A stretch of 64,000 nt of DNA from Brachionus plicatilis. Lineage: Eukaryota > Rotifera > Eurotatoria > Ploima > Brachionidae. The DNA is taken from assembly GCA_010279815.1 (NCBI GenBank), contig QEOQ01000503.1, positions 590,453 through 654,452 on the forward strand, read 5' to 3'. Position 1 is the stretch's first letter, and each line of letters opens with the position of its first letter. A model generated the notes under the pieces. It was not told the DNA's origin and searched no databases. It worked only from the letters and a program-made list of their open reading frames with translations. The position numbers and the translations under genes were made by a program. This document shows positions 44,353 to 55,930 of this stretch, piece after piece.

Positions 44353-46741
44353 ATCAACTCAAGTGTATCTATAAACTGCGACTATTTATTGTTTCTATTT
44401 GATCAGAGGTGAAAAGAACCGGTGGTGTAAAGTCTTTGTTGGCGAATAATACCAAAAATGGGTTCAGTGTTAAAATATATTTTTCAAAATAGCTTGTTTT
44501 GATTGACAATTTTTATATTAAATTTTTTTTAAATCTAGAACTTGAATAAGAATTTTATTTAATTAAGTAGTTTAAACCAAGATTCAAGAAATTTTCTTTT
44601 ACCAAGGTAAAAATTTAAATTCAACAATTTTAAATTTCTTTGCACCTATTCCACAGATATTGCCACATTGGTTAGTCAACCAGTGGGTTTTTTTTCATTC
44701 TTCGATTAGCTTGACTGGTCGTTTTGGAAAATCTCTGAATGAAAAATATTTAGAAATTGTTAAGTCTTCGGGTCGATTTAAAATATCAATAACAGTATTT
44801 GAATTAAATATTATTTAATCGGTGAAAATTTTATCACGAAATGAAGTTTTATTATAAAATTTGACAAAAATAATTAAGAAAATTTATGTTTGGATTGAAA
44901 TAGTCAAATATAACAAAAAACAATATAAAAAGTTTAAATATGAAGTGTATTTAAAATGAACTCAAGCTTAAAAAACAAGCCTCATTTTGAGAATTCCTTT
45001 CTACTTTCCCCATCAGCTAAAGTCATTAATTTATTCCAATGATGGGATAAAACTAAGGCAAGTAATAATCGAATGGCAACTTTAGCAGCAATACAAGGAT
45101 TTAAAGGGTTGTTCAAGTTGAAATTACTTTTTATCAAAATATGGAAAAAACATTTATTAGCTTTAAATCTATGGATGAATAAATATAACTAGAGAACCCA
45201 TTTCTTTTTAAACGATGTGGACAATTAAATTGGGTTTTCAGGACATTTGTATTTGGAATCAAAATTTTTATTCTTAGTGAAAAGTTTACTCTTATCTGAC
45301 AACCTGACAACCACAGTCATCTCTTTTAATCAATAAGCTTATATGAAATGATCGGGCGGTTCCGGTAATTCAATATTCCTAAAAAAAAGATGTCACAACC
45401 ATTTACAGTCGAAAATGATCGAAAAATCAAAGAACCATGCTTCTAACCACTAACACGAAAAGAAGAAAATTAGAATTTAAAAAAAAATAGAAATTTATGG
45501 GACGTGAAAGAAATTTGAAAAAATCAATACAATAAACTTCACATATAATAAAACATCATCAAAGGTTTCTAGATAACCATAAAGTTGGTTCAAAGAGGCA
45601 TGATGTTCAAACTGTTCAAGAAAAATTTCAAATTTTAACCATTGGCTTTGTCTCGGTTTATAAATCGTAAAGGGCCACATTTGTAGATGGATAATGTTTT
45701 TAATGTTATTTATGCTAAAGAGAATAAAGTAGCCAAAAACTAAATTCCAAAAAAATATACAGCAACAACAAAATATTAAAAATATTAATTCAAAATATTA
45801 ATTCACTGATGTTTTTATTTAAAATTTAAAATAAGAAGATTCAATAAATTATGGATGATGTCATGGTTCTTGTACGAAAATATATACAGAAATCCTAGAA
45901 ATAAACCAAAAAGTAAATAATTTATTTGAATGGAATGGATCAAACAAAAACATTTTTGAAGTCACGATCACTGATTTGCAAAGTTTTTTAGAAAATAATA
46001 AAATTTCATTAAAATTATAATTTACAATAGCTATTAATAACTTTTTATTTTGGGTGACAATTAGTTTTTTAATTTAAATTTTTTTTTTCGTTTTAATTTA
46101 ATGTATAAAAAAAATAACATGTAATTTAAATTTTAAAATTAAGTGCGTTAGTTAATTTTATCACAAGAGAAAAAATTGAATACAATTATAAGAGCTACAT
46201 TACATTTATCATTTGTAGCTACATTTATAAGAGCGGGAACTATTCAATTGGTCATTTTTAAAATATCTGTATGTTAAGAAAAAAATTCGAGCTAAACTGT
46301 ATAAATTTTCGTTTCTAACAAGTACGAAATGAGGCTTTTTTTAATTTTAGCTATTTAAATTATAATTTATTTTAATCAAGATCCCATGAAAATCAGTTTT
46401 CTATATTAAAGTAATGGTGCTTAAATATTTCTTTCCCAATTTTCAAATAAAAAATATATTATTGTTTTCCTTGTTTTTTTTCAAATTTTATTTATTTGTT
46501 TGATAAATGATTATTTGCTTAGATTGTATTATCTATAGTTTATGATAGTTTTTTGAAATAATAAAGAAAATAAATGAAACATCAAATATTTTGACTTTTT
46601 TCATTAAATTAAACAATTTTTTTTTAAACAAAAATCTTCTGTTCAAAAATTTTCTTTCTGATCCTACAGCTTCTGTATTCAAAAAAAGAATTATAGTAGC
46701 GAAGCAGTCCAAAGTTGTCAATAATTCTCTGCAATATAAAT
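44353..46741. other. Intergenic AT-rich DNA
   Basis: No supported gene. The minus-strand open frame at 45495-45680 reads MWPFTIYKPRQSQWLKFEIF then LEQFEHHASLNQLYGYLET, which is protein-like and vaguely recalls the helical start of retrotransposon Gag proteins, but it is only 61 codons and has no context. Confidence 0.35.
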
Positions 46742-47741
46742 TAGTGTTGGGGGCCGGTCGAGAGGCCACGTGGCCGGCCAGAAAAAAAAAATGGCCGAGA
46801 CCGTGGCCGGCCAGAAAAAAAAAATGGCCGAGACCGTGGCCGGCCCTGCAAGCGGCCAAAAAACGGCCGGTTCATTTAACGGCCAATGACCGTGACTGGC
46901 CGGCCAAGCCGCGGCCAACTGACGAACCGACCGTGAAATGGCCGGCCAAATTTTAAAAGACCGTGAGGTGGCCGTTCGACTATCGGCCTAAATAAAAACC
47001 GACCGTGTGCAGACCGGCCGGCCACAAAACAGTCCAAAAAAAATATTTTACTTAGATGTTTAAAAAAATTTAAAGGCATTAATAAAAAATTAAAAATTTT
47101 AAAGAAATAAACATTAGAACTTATTAGATTTTCATCATCGATTTTTATAAATTTAATTTTTTTTTAATAAAATCGTTTTTATAAAAAAAACATTTAAAAT
47201 ACCGAATTATAAATTTATATATAAAATTTAACGATTTTTGAAAAATATCGAAAAAATTTGGGGTTAATAATCAAAAATTACCTGATCCAAATTTTTGATA
47301 AAAAATAAATTCTACTTTTAATACCTTTAAATTTTTTTTTTAAATATTCAAGTAAAATTTTTTTTTGGACCGTTTTGTGGCCGGCCGGTCTGCACACGGT
47401 CGGCCGTTTAACGGCCTTTCAGTTGGCCGGCCACCACACGGTCGGTCCTTTAGTTGGCCGGCCACCACACGGTCGGTTTTTATTTAGGCCCATAGTCGGC
47501 CGGCCACCTCACGGTTTTCTAAAATTTGGCCGGCCATTTCACGGTCGGTCTGTCTTGTGGCCGGCCTTGGAAAGGTCGGCCTTTTTAAAAACGGTCCACA
47601 GACGGTCGGCCAATTCACGGACGGTCTAAAATGCGGCCGTTAAATTCACGGCCAAAATAGGCCGTTTAAACTGGCCGGCCAAGTGGCCGTTCAAGTCCGG
47701 CCGTAGACCGGCCGGCCAAAGTTGGCCGCCGCCCAACACTA
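46742..47741. mobile_element. GGCC-dense foldback element with ~330-400 bp inverted arms
   Basis: The ends are TAGTGTTGGG (46742) and CCCAACACTA (ending 47741). The outer part of each arm is packed with GGCCGGCC, ACGGCC and ACCGTC words; the inner part is AT-rich but also paired (for example 46999-47080 against 47320-47400 reversed), so pairing is sequence-specific and not only GC content. The loop is about 47090-47315. Arm lengths differ because of internal duplications, including an exact 33-bp tandem repeat (46770-46802, 46803-46835). No transposase is encoded; the open frames on both strands follow from the symmetrical GC-rich words. TAGTG...CACTA ends suggest hAT affinity, but the 8-bp flanks (ATATAAAT and CTTAATTT) do not match, so that is unproved. 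Confidence 0.85.
46770..46835. repeat. Exact 33-bp tandem repeat in the foldback left arm
   Basis: Two identical 33-bp units starting GTGGCCGGCCAG, each with a run of ten A, followed by ATGGCCGAGACC. A third partial unit (GTGGCCGGCC) follows. The right arm lacks the extra copy, so it arose after the inverted repeat was formed. Confidence 0.95.
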
Positions 47742-48412
47742 CTTAATTTTAAAATTTAATAAATTTTGAACAATGGTCTGTGATTACAAGATAGCCAATT
47801 TAATCATTTGAATTTTCGAAAAAAACCTAAAACAAGGTCGAAGCTTACTCTATCTAAAACACTAACAATATTTCAATTTTTCAATTTTTCCTTTTTTGTC
47901 GAATTTTAGGCATATATTACATATATTGATATATTGACAATCTCTTTTTTCATTGATTTCCATAAATATTTTGATGAAAGCTCTCTATGAACTGTCTCAA
48001 ATTTTAAGTATCCTAGATCGCGATAATATTTTTTTAAACTGTAACCTATCTTCGAATTTAGGTGCAATTAAATCAAAGTTTTCAATTTTACTTCTACTTC
48101 TGTAATTTAATTGATCTCCTTCTAATAAATAAAATTTAATCATTTTGTTAATAGTTTACGTAAATTTACGTAATTTTACGAAAATTTTCCTTTTTAACGT
48201 AAATTTACCAAAAAGACATTTATCGTAGCAATGCTTTATAATCAGCATTAAGTATGGTTAGAATTTTTACTAAGTTGAAAATGTTTTTTTATAGCAACTT
48301 GTAAAACAAATAAAAATGATAGTTTTATCTGACACATTATTCATATTCTTTAAAAAGAAAAAAACTTTATTTCACACATTTTTTATACATCCAAATTTCA
48401 GAAATAAAAAAG
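47742..48412. other. Upstream region of the J-like gene
   Basis: AT-rich. A palindromic cluster of ACGTAAATTTACGT words lies at about 48155-48210. CCAAATTTCAG at about 48392-48402, just before the start codon, could be an acceptor of a 5' UTR intron. Confidence 0.35.
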
Positions 48413-49726
48413 ATGACTTCAAGTTTTAATTATAGACAAGAGGGTAACAAAATATTTCAAAGTATTAATAGCATTCTTCGGCCTTTAATTTTTGTATCAC
48501 GCTTAAATGAAGCCCAAAAATTGTATAACCATGCTTTAGCAGAAGCTCGAGATAATGTCGATTTTAGTAGTGCTTGTAAAAATCTATTCATTGTATCATA
48601 CAAATTCCAAAAGTTTTATTCTACTCGAGAATTTAATGTCCAAAAAATTGACTTTTACTGCGAAATGGCTCAAAAATATGCTTCTGATGCTTTAGAATAT
48701 GGTATAAATGAGCAAAGCTATGAATGGTTGGCCAAGATAAAGTTGAATGCAAAAGAAGCTTTTTCTTTCTACTATGAAAGTATCTTAAGTCAGTCGTATG
48801 AAAAAAGAATCAAAGCTTTGATTAAAGTTTTGAAAAGTTCTACTAAAGAAATTAGTGCATTGATTCATTATCGAATTTGTGAATGCAACTTTAGACTTTC
48901 AGACCAGTTAATGAACTCGAATTTGATTGAAAAGGCTTCGGCAACAAATTATGAGTGTGATTATCATTATGAAGAGTCATTAAAATTTTCCAAAGATAAT
49001 TATAAGATGACACAAATGCTAGAAGAACTTAAAAATGACTTCTTTTTACAGAGATTTACTCTTGAAGGTCTAAAATCAAAGAACATTGGTCATAATATGC
49101 TGCATGATTGCATTAATAAACATGAAAATTTAAATTTGGAACAAATTTGGGATATAATTGATTGGTTTAGAGACGCGATTGCTAAATTAAAAGGCAACGA
49201 TGTTGAATCTGAGGCCGAATTATCCAGCGATATAGCTTATGTCTATGATGAAATACTCAAAATAAAAGACAAAGCAAAATCTTATTATCAATTGAGCTGG
49301 CATTTAGCTGACAGTCTTAGACCTAAGATATTTACCCGTTTAAAGTGGTATCAAAGATGTGCTCAGGCTATTGAAAGATACCAACAAGAAAAACTAGAAA
49401 AAGAAAGACAATCATATGAAGCACAAAGGGAACAAGTATTTGGTCAAATAAAGGATGATATTGAAAAGCTTAGAAATAAAGCTAAAGATGGCTATTATGA
49501 TTTTTTGCCTTTTATCTATAGTCAATATCCGCCAAAAAATCCAAAGCACACTTTTTCTGGCAATCTTAATCCAACCAACTTGAAAAAGTCCATTCAAACT
49601 GCAATTTATCACTATCATCCTGATAAGAATTCTAGTGATAAGTATGGCAACGCTTGGTTCTTTACAGCAGATGAGATTACAAAAATTTTGACCAATTTTT
49701 ATGAAAAACTAAAAAGTATAGATTAA
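48413..49726 (+). CDS. Helical-repeat protein with C-terminal J-like (HPD) segment
   Basis: A single-exon 437-codon frame. Residues 1 to about 330 are predicted almost wholly helical with TPR-like spacing of aromatic and Ala residues (for example KSYYQLSWHLADSLRP, LKWYQRCAQAIERYQ), but no exact TPR consensus. A charged coiled-coil-like stretch follows (about 332-365). The last 60 residues hold LKKSIQTAIYHYHPDKNS, with the HPD triad of J-domains at 402-404, and then a helix ITKILTNFYEKLK. J-domains stimulate the ATPase of Hsp70 through HPD. Here the segment is at the extreme C-terminus and its first helix is diverged, as in some lineage-specific DnaJ-like families. Function beyond an Hsp70 link is not inferable. 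The only nearby genes are receptors and show no functional link. Confidence 0.75.
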   Translation: MTSSFNYRQEGNKIFQSINSILRPLIFVSRLNEAQKLYNHALAEARDNVDFSSACKNLFIVSYKFQKFYSTREFNVQKIDFYCEMAQKYASDALEYGINEQSYEWLAKIKLNAKEAFSFYYESILSQSYEKRIKALIKVLKSSTKEISALIHYRICECNFRLSDQLMNSNLIEKASATNYECDYHYEESLKFSKDNYKMTQMLEELKNDFFLQRFTLEGLKSKNIGHNMLHDCINKHENLNLEQIWDIIDWFRDAIAKLKGNDVESEAELSSDIAYVYDEILKIKDKAKSYYQLSWHLADSLRPKIFTRLKWYQRCAQAIERYQQEKLEKERQSYEAQREQVFGQIKDDIEKLRNKAKDGYYDFLPFIYSQYPPKNPKHTFSGNLNPTNLKKSIQTAIYHYHPDKNSSDKYGNAWFFTADEITKILTNFYEKLKSID

Positions 49727-51130
49727 AGTCAAATAAGTTGGTTTTTTCAGATATTTAAATCGCATTGAAGATATCAAACCAAGTTTTTTTCAAATATACT
49801 TAAGAAATTTATTTATTCAAAAGAGCTGGGACCAATAAACTAGTTTTCTAGAAACCTATTATATTTATTTTTTTAATTTAAATAAATAAAATTTGAACTA
49901 AATTAAAACATCTTGTTTACTCTATTGAGTAAAATTTACAAAAGAAAAAGACTTCCTTAAATTAATAAAATGCATTCATTAATAAAAGGATCAAACAAAA
50001 ATTCTGACTCGATCTGTCACTTTGAAAAAGCATCATAGGACTATAAATCGAAAATTTAATCAACCATGAGGACAAAAGTTATCTGCCTGAAACAAGACCA
50101 ATAAAGTGATTTGGTTAAAATTGAAAGTAAATTTTTCCTGAATTACTGGAAAGCAAGGACATTTTATTCATTCTTGATCTCAAATATTTTGATATTAAAG
50201 GTCTAATGGTCTATTTAATGTTGTCCATAACCTTAATTTTTTCTCATTAAAACAGACTTGTGCGTTACTCAAAAATTTCAGCTAGTCATTTTTTGTTAAG
50301 TCATTGACTTTTTTTTAAAAAGTTAAGCCATTTGACTTTACTTGAGAATTTTTTTAATTAAATTAATTTATTTTCTCCCAAAGAATATAAATTTAAATTT
50401 ATGTAAAAATTGCTTCTGAATTAGTTTATTTTTATTTAATTTCATATTTTTTTACTAAATAAAATACTTTAGTATCTAAAGATTCAAAATTAAAGTATAA
50501 TAGTGATGTTGTCTCATTTTTGTTTGCTTAATTTATTCAATTAATGGTTAAAAATTATAAGTTATGGTAAAAATATGAAAGGTATTGAGATTTTTCGTAC
50601 TAAGATGAAATAAAATCTTCGATTATCATGCTGAAAACTGATAATTTACTTCAGTTCAAATTTATAATGGAGTGTTTAATTTCTGAAATCAAAATTTTTT
50701 AAATTGATACGAAATTTTACTCTTTATTTTGGTGAATATTAGCAAGTTAAATCACATTAAAATCAAAAATAATTTCAATGTTCGAGATTGTTAAAATAAA
50801 AATTAAACTATGTTAAAATTTTTGTAATACACAGTTGTAGATTATAATTTGATCAGTTAATTTTTATAAAAATAAAACGATATTTTAAGTATTTTTTTAA
50901 AATTTTAAAAAGCGTTGAGAAAGGATCAAATATTATAAACGTTATATAATATTCTATTACAAAAAATAATTCTTTATTAAATCTAAAATAACTAAGTATC
51001 AGATAAAAAACAAAAATATATTTTTATAAAAACAACTAGCTCTTTTTAAATAGTAATGCTGTATTTAATCATTTGAAAATTTCAACAAAAAAAAAAATTC
51101 CTAAATCATTATTTTTCAATAATTTCTGAA
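49727..51130. other. Intergenic AT-rich DNA with one repeat terminus
   Basis: No gene. At 50253-50275 the sequence ACAGACTTGTGCGTTACTCA matches the terminal sequence of the small inverted-repeat element at 58981-59222 (CAGACTTGTGCGTAAGTCA), so a decayed relative lies here. AATAAA-type signals downstream of the J-like gene occur at about 49882. Confidence 0.4.
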
Positions 51131-53446
51131 ATGATTTTTTTTATTTTTTTTCTTAAATTATTCTTTGTTGTTGACTCGGAAAAGATTTCAAGCTGTTTTA
51201 GCCAAGGTTCTTGTGAAATATCACATTACTACAGACTAATGGTGTGTACAGACTTAAAAATTTCTTTATTTTTCAATGTGACAACCAGGTGTCTGAGCAA
51301 TGTCTATTTGATATCTAAAATTAATTTTAAAGCTTATGATCAAATTTTAAATAATCATTCTTTATATAAAACTATACAATTTTTTAAAGACACAAACCAA
51401 TATCAAGCATCAATCGACTTTACATTTATTGAAGGAATTGATGTCAATCTTTTTCAAATCGATTCCACTGACAAATATTATGTTCAAATTGGCTTAAATA
51501 GGATTAAATTTAAGGTATTTGAAAATAATTTGTGTAGCAGAGGTTTAATTGAAAAAAAAAGAGTCCGAATAAATCAGCTGATTATCGGAAAAGGAACAAA
51601 ATACTCAGAAAAAGTTTGTCCTCTTGTCTTTTCAAATATTTTAATAGATTATTTGTCAATAAAATATTTATCAAATACATTTTTTAAGAAAAACTATATC
51701 AGATTTAAATCCATTGAAAAATCAATTGAACTCAATTCGGTAATAAAAACCCTTGAGTTTTTTCTAGCCGAAAACATTTTTTTAACATCGGAGATACTAA
51801 ATCCTGTTTTATTCAAATTTACTGAATCAATTTATTTATTCGGAAAAATAAAATTAACACAAAAAAATTTATTTAGCTTTTTTCCTCATTTGAGGTTTAT
51901 TCAAATTGACATGTTTTACGCCCGATCATTATTCCAGTCTGGCTTAGGGTGGCTAACTTGGCTTAATCGCGACCTAAATGTCAACATGTCAAATCATTCA
52001 AGTTTTAACTTGCATAAAAACCGCACTGTCCATGTAAACATAGCCTACAGTTCGAATCAACAGTCGTACGATCTTCTCACAGTAAATGAAGTGTTTCCAG
52101 AAGAAGATTTTTGTATCTATCTAAATTTACCATTTTCTCAAATGGTTCTTTTAAGCGTAAATGATCGTATCCAAAAAGAATACACCTATGAATACACCTG
52201 CACATTTAAATGGATAGCTAAGCACTATTTTGACTTTAAAATGACAGAAATTCCAAGCTATTATGACTTTTCGTGGGAGCTGGACTATGGTCGTTTTGAA
52301 AATTTCTCCACAAACCAATGTGACTTTGATTCACATATTAAAAGATGTCAAGCAAGTCAATTCAGCGTTCAAAAAGAAAAATTTACTCTGTATGATTTAA
52401 AAATTTTAATTGTCTATTTTGATGACTTATTTTCTGTAATTTTAATACCATTTTTGTCAATAATTGTTTTAATTGTAAGTGTAATTACTTTTATGATTTT
52501 TAGAAAACTTAATGAAAAACATTCTATTAAAAAATGTCAATTTAACTTGGTCAAAAGTCATTCTATTCTAAGCGCAATATATAGTGTAATCAGCATTTTC
52601 AGTCTCATAAGTAATTGCTCAATGGTAAATGGGTTTTTTTGCTCTAAAGTACACACTAGTCTTCTGGCGCAATATTATCAAATAGTGTTGGTGGATTTTG
52701 GTCAAAGCGTTGTAAAATTTGGCATAAATTCAACTATTCTTAGCTTTATAGTGTGTCGACTTTTATTAATTGAAAAAAATACATCTTTATTATTAAGTAA
52801 AATTTTTAATGTTCCGTTCAAAAAATTAATTTCAATCACATTTCTATTTGGAATCCTGCTTAGTGTGAGTGGTCTGTTTATTCACAAGACTAATAAATTC
52901 AATAAAAACGCCGACTATCCAGCTTTTTTTCTAATAGACAATTTCAATCTTCATCAAAGTATAGAGGACCTATTGAAATCTATGATTTTGATGAAAAATT
53001 TTTTTAATAGCATTTTTTTTATACTGGTAAATTTTATTATCGATACAATTCTGATTTTTAAAATAAGAGCAGCATTTAAACAGAGCAATTTATTAAGACA
53101 AAAAATGAACATGAGAATGAACTCAAAACAAAGCATCAATTCTAGGATTATTTATTTGACAGTATTTATTACAACTTTAAATTTGATTTTAAAGCTTTCT
53201 GAAGTGTTTTCTCCAATTTACTTTTTTCTTCAATATTATGGATTGATAAATCTAATTACTATACACAATAGATTTCAATTTTTTCTACAAGTTATTTGTG
53301 ACCGTTTAAAATTTAACATTTTGATGAATGATTTTGCTCAATTATGCTTTATTATCAGCAATATTTGTAATTTTTATTACTATTTTGTGAGTGACAAACA
53401 ATTAAAAAAAATATACATGAAAAATTCCTTGTTTTCTAAAATTTAA
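51131..53446 (+). CDS. Seven-pass receptor with large cysteine-poor ectodomain (orphan GPCR-like)
   Basis: An intronless 771-codon frame. Residues 1-14 form a signal-peptide-like hydrophobic start (MIFFIFFLKLFFVV). The ectodomain (about 15-430) has scattered Cys and leucine-rich-repeat-like segments (FFPHLRFIQIDMF, 250-262; YLFGKIKLTQKNLFSFF). Seven hydrophobic helices follow at about 434-457, 476-496, 525-547, 566-584, 622-644, 672-690 and 733-752. The last ends CNFYYYFVSDKQLKKIY, which looks like a degenerate NPxxY followed by helix 8 of rhodopsin-family receptors. DRY is replaced by CRLLLIEK at the end of TM3. The plan resembles LRR-containing or chemosensory-type receptors of invertebrates, but no named family is clear. 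It would sit in the plasma membrane; ligand unknown. TM positions are by eye. Confidence 0.75.
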   Translation: MIFFIFFLKLFFVVDSEKISSCFSQGSCEISHYYRLMVCTDLKISLFFNVTTRCLSNVYLISKINFKAYDQILNNHSLYKTIQFFKDTNQYQASIDFTFIEGIDVNLFQIDSTDKYYVQIGLNRIKFKVFENNLCSRGLIEKKRVRINQLIIGKGTKYSEKVCPLVFSNILIDYLSIKYLSNTFFKKNYIRFKSIEKSIELNSVIKTLEFFLAENIFLTSEILNPVLFKFTESIYLFGKIKLTQKNLFSFFPHLRFIQIDMFYARSLFQSGLGWLTWLNRDLNVNMSNHSSFNLHKNRTVHVNIAYSSNQQSYDLLTVNEVFPEEDFCIYLNLPFSQMVLLSVNDRIQKEYTYEYTCTFKWIAKHYFDFKMTEIPSYYDFSWELDYGRFENFSTNQCDFDSHIKRCQASQFSVQKEKFTLYDLKILIVYFDDLFSVILIPFLSIIVLIVSVITFMIFRKLNEKHSIKKCQFNLVKSHSILSAIYSVISIFSLISNCSMVNGFFCSKVHTSLLAQYYQIVLVDFGQSVVKFGINSTILSFIVCRLLLIEKNTSLLLSKIFNVPFKKLISITFLFGILLSVSGLFIHKTNKFNKNADYPAFFLIDNFNLHQSIEDLLKSMILMKNFFNSIFFILVNFIIDTILIFKIRAAFKQSNLLRQKMNMRMNSKQSINSRIIYLTVFITTLNLILKLSEVFSPIYFFLQYYGLINLITIHNRFQFFLQVICDRLKFNILMNDFAQLCFIISNICNFYYYFVSDKQLKKIYMKNSLFSKI

Positions 53447-55697
53447 ACAAGCTGATTTTAAAAATACAAAAAAAAATTAAATAGAACTTTTAAAGCTTCA
53501 TTTAATCAGCAAAATTTTTTTATATTACATTTAGTTAAATAAATATTCAGAAAAAAAATGTTTCAAAATAAAAATAAAATAAAAATCTATGTATAGAATA
53601 TAATCACCAAAATTTTATTAAAATGAAAAAAATGATTGAGAGCTACCAAATCAGTAAATGTAATCATAAAAATATAGAACAAATATGTGATGCAGCATAA
53701 TTTTCTCTTAAATTTGATATCGAACACCAAAAAGAACTATCTCTAGAGCTTTTTAATAAAAAATGATGGGTTACCAGATTAACTAAAATTTTTATTAGCA
53801 GAAAAATAATTGACAACTTAGAAATATTTTGATAAAACAAAAAAAATATTTAAATAATTGAAAATCTAAAATTTAATAATTTAATATTTTCAATTAAAGA
53901 AAATCGCCTGAAAAAATTAAAAGGTAAAGAAAAGATAAGATAAATCTAATCCTTTTACTATTAAAACTAGTAAGATTTTTCACATTTTTTCTTTTTTTGT
54001 TGACATTTATACATATAAATTTAAAAAATTTTTATTTCTGAGTGATATAATTTCTGTTCGTATTTCTCTTAAATACTGTTTAGTTTAACGCTTGATATTA
54101 CTATTTTTTTCTTTTTTTTATTTTTTATTATATAAACTTCGTTTTTTCAAAAAATTGAGACTAAAATTTAGTACATTTAGGTTTTTGTTTTTATATTGCT
54201 CTTTACCTCAATCGCTTACAATTTTGCCATCAATTTCATTTTTATTGATTGGACAGACCATCTGGCAATTTGACCGTACGTCTAACTAGACCCAAAAAAT
54301 GTCCTTTGATCAGATGATAACAAATTTTCCTAAACAATTTTGTTCTCAAACTGAATATTTTGTTTCTATTATTAAAAAATTTCCGGTGATCTTCCTCTTT
54401 TCTTTATAAATATACTCACTGTCAGCATCATCAAATGTTTTGATAGTCTTTTTGCACAATGCTTTGTAGTGCTTAAAGTTTATTTAAAATCAACAAGGAC
54501 TCTGACAAACAAAACTCCTTACGCCATTAATCGTTATTTTTAGATTATTTTTTAATATAAATTAATGCACAAAAATTAAGAGTTTTAGAATAGCCATAAT
54601 TAAAACATAAAATAACAGTTTTTAAAAATAAATAAAAAGAATAAAAGAATGACATACAATTTAAAAATAAATGTTCTTTTCGATCATCCACTTGTTTATT
54701 TCTTCCCAAATGAAACAAAGTGGTGTTTTTTTGTTTCAGACTCTAAAGCTGTTGACAAAATAGTCAAATTAATCTTTTAGAAGATCCCTCATAAAAGTAT
54801 TTTTAAATAAGCAAATTGAAGTTTCAGATCAAATTTATAAATGAAAACGACGAATCTAATGAATTTCATATTTTTAAAAAAAATTTAATACGTAACATTA
54901 TTAGGCATGTTATGTCCGATAATGGTTCATTATCAAATAAACATCAAAATGATTGATCTCTAATTTATTTAACAAAAACAATTAATAATTTAAACAATTC
55001 AAGTTAAGTTAATTCAGAAATTCAAATTCAATGCTTTTATATTCATTTATTCAAACTAAAATAATTTTATTTTTCAACTCAAGCAAATTAAAATTTTAAA
55101 ACATTATATTTTTTTGTCTTCTTTTTTACTAAATCAAATAAAAAATTTAACCGACTAAAGTTTAATAAAAAAGATATTTTAAAATTTTATATATAAAAAT
55201 AAACTTGAGGGTGAAAAAACAAATATTCTCTCTTACTTTATATTACTTTTCTTACTTTATATTTTAATAACAATTATTGTACAATTAGATTTAATTCTCA
55301 AATCAATAGTTTTTAATCAATAAAACGTTTGAAACTCATATAGTACCATCAATTGATAAAAAAAAGATAATGTAGAAATTTAAATTGATATGATTTTTTT
55401 GAGTGTTTTATTTAACAATTAAAACTGATTGTCAAATTTTATATTTTGGATCTAAATTAAGCTGTTAAATTATTATTTTAAATATCGGAAATTATTCGCC
55501 TTTTATTACTAAATTAGGATCAAACAAAAATTTTAAAGCTTTAAATTCAAATTTGACCAAACAAATTAAAAAAAATAAAAGAAGTAAACGATTTTCATAA
55601 CTTAGTTGAACAAATTTGTACAGATTCTGTTAAAACGGCTTTTTATTCTATATTGATTAATATTCTATATCTTTTTATTATAAAAAATCGATTCTAC
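53447..55697. other. Intergenic AT-rich DNA
   Basis: No supported gene. A 65-codon open frame at 54092-54289 is a run of Phe/Leu/Ser from T-rich DNA and is not called. Confidence 0.4.
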
Positions 55698-55930
55698 TGT
55701 GACACTGTGGGTAAGGTAGGAGGAGGAGGAGAATGGAAACTAATTTTGTAAAGTAAGCTTCTTTATTATTTTTAACTCACTTTATTTTATGAGCGCAAGC
55801 TGTATTTATACAGCTCGCGACTTACACTACATATAATCAAATCAAAATTTTTTTCTATCATTTGGCACTTCTATATCAAAAAATTTCTATCTTTTGAACG
55901 TTGACCAACTTGACATAGCATGTCAAGTAA
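55698..55930 (-). mobile_element. Candidate solo LTR
   Basis: Read on the minus strand, a TATAAATA box inside a short palindrome (CTGTATAAATACAG, about 55800-55820) is followed by ATAAAATAAAGTG, a polyadenylation-like signal, then a pyrimidine-rich CTCCTCCTCCTCCTACC and an end CAGTGTCACA at about 55698. Promoter, poly-A signal and a CA end in this order and close spacing are what a short LTR looks like. The 5' border is uncertain (a TGACATGC at about 55924 is possible) and no target duplication is seen, so this stays a candidate. Confidence 0.3.

Noticed and set aside
45495..45680. Possible Gag fragment on the minus strand
   Set aside because: Protein-like but too short, with no zinc knuckle, protease or polymerase nearby.
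46533..47629. Five open frames on both strands in the GGCC-rich block
   Set aside because: They consist of repeats of words such as WPARKKKWPRP and AGHGLGHFFF that follow from the inverted GGCC/A-run pattern; the symmetry of the two strands explains them.
54092..54289. Plus-strand frame of 65 codons
   Set aside because: T-rich DNA giving Phe/Leu/Ser runs; no motif or context.
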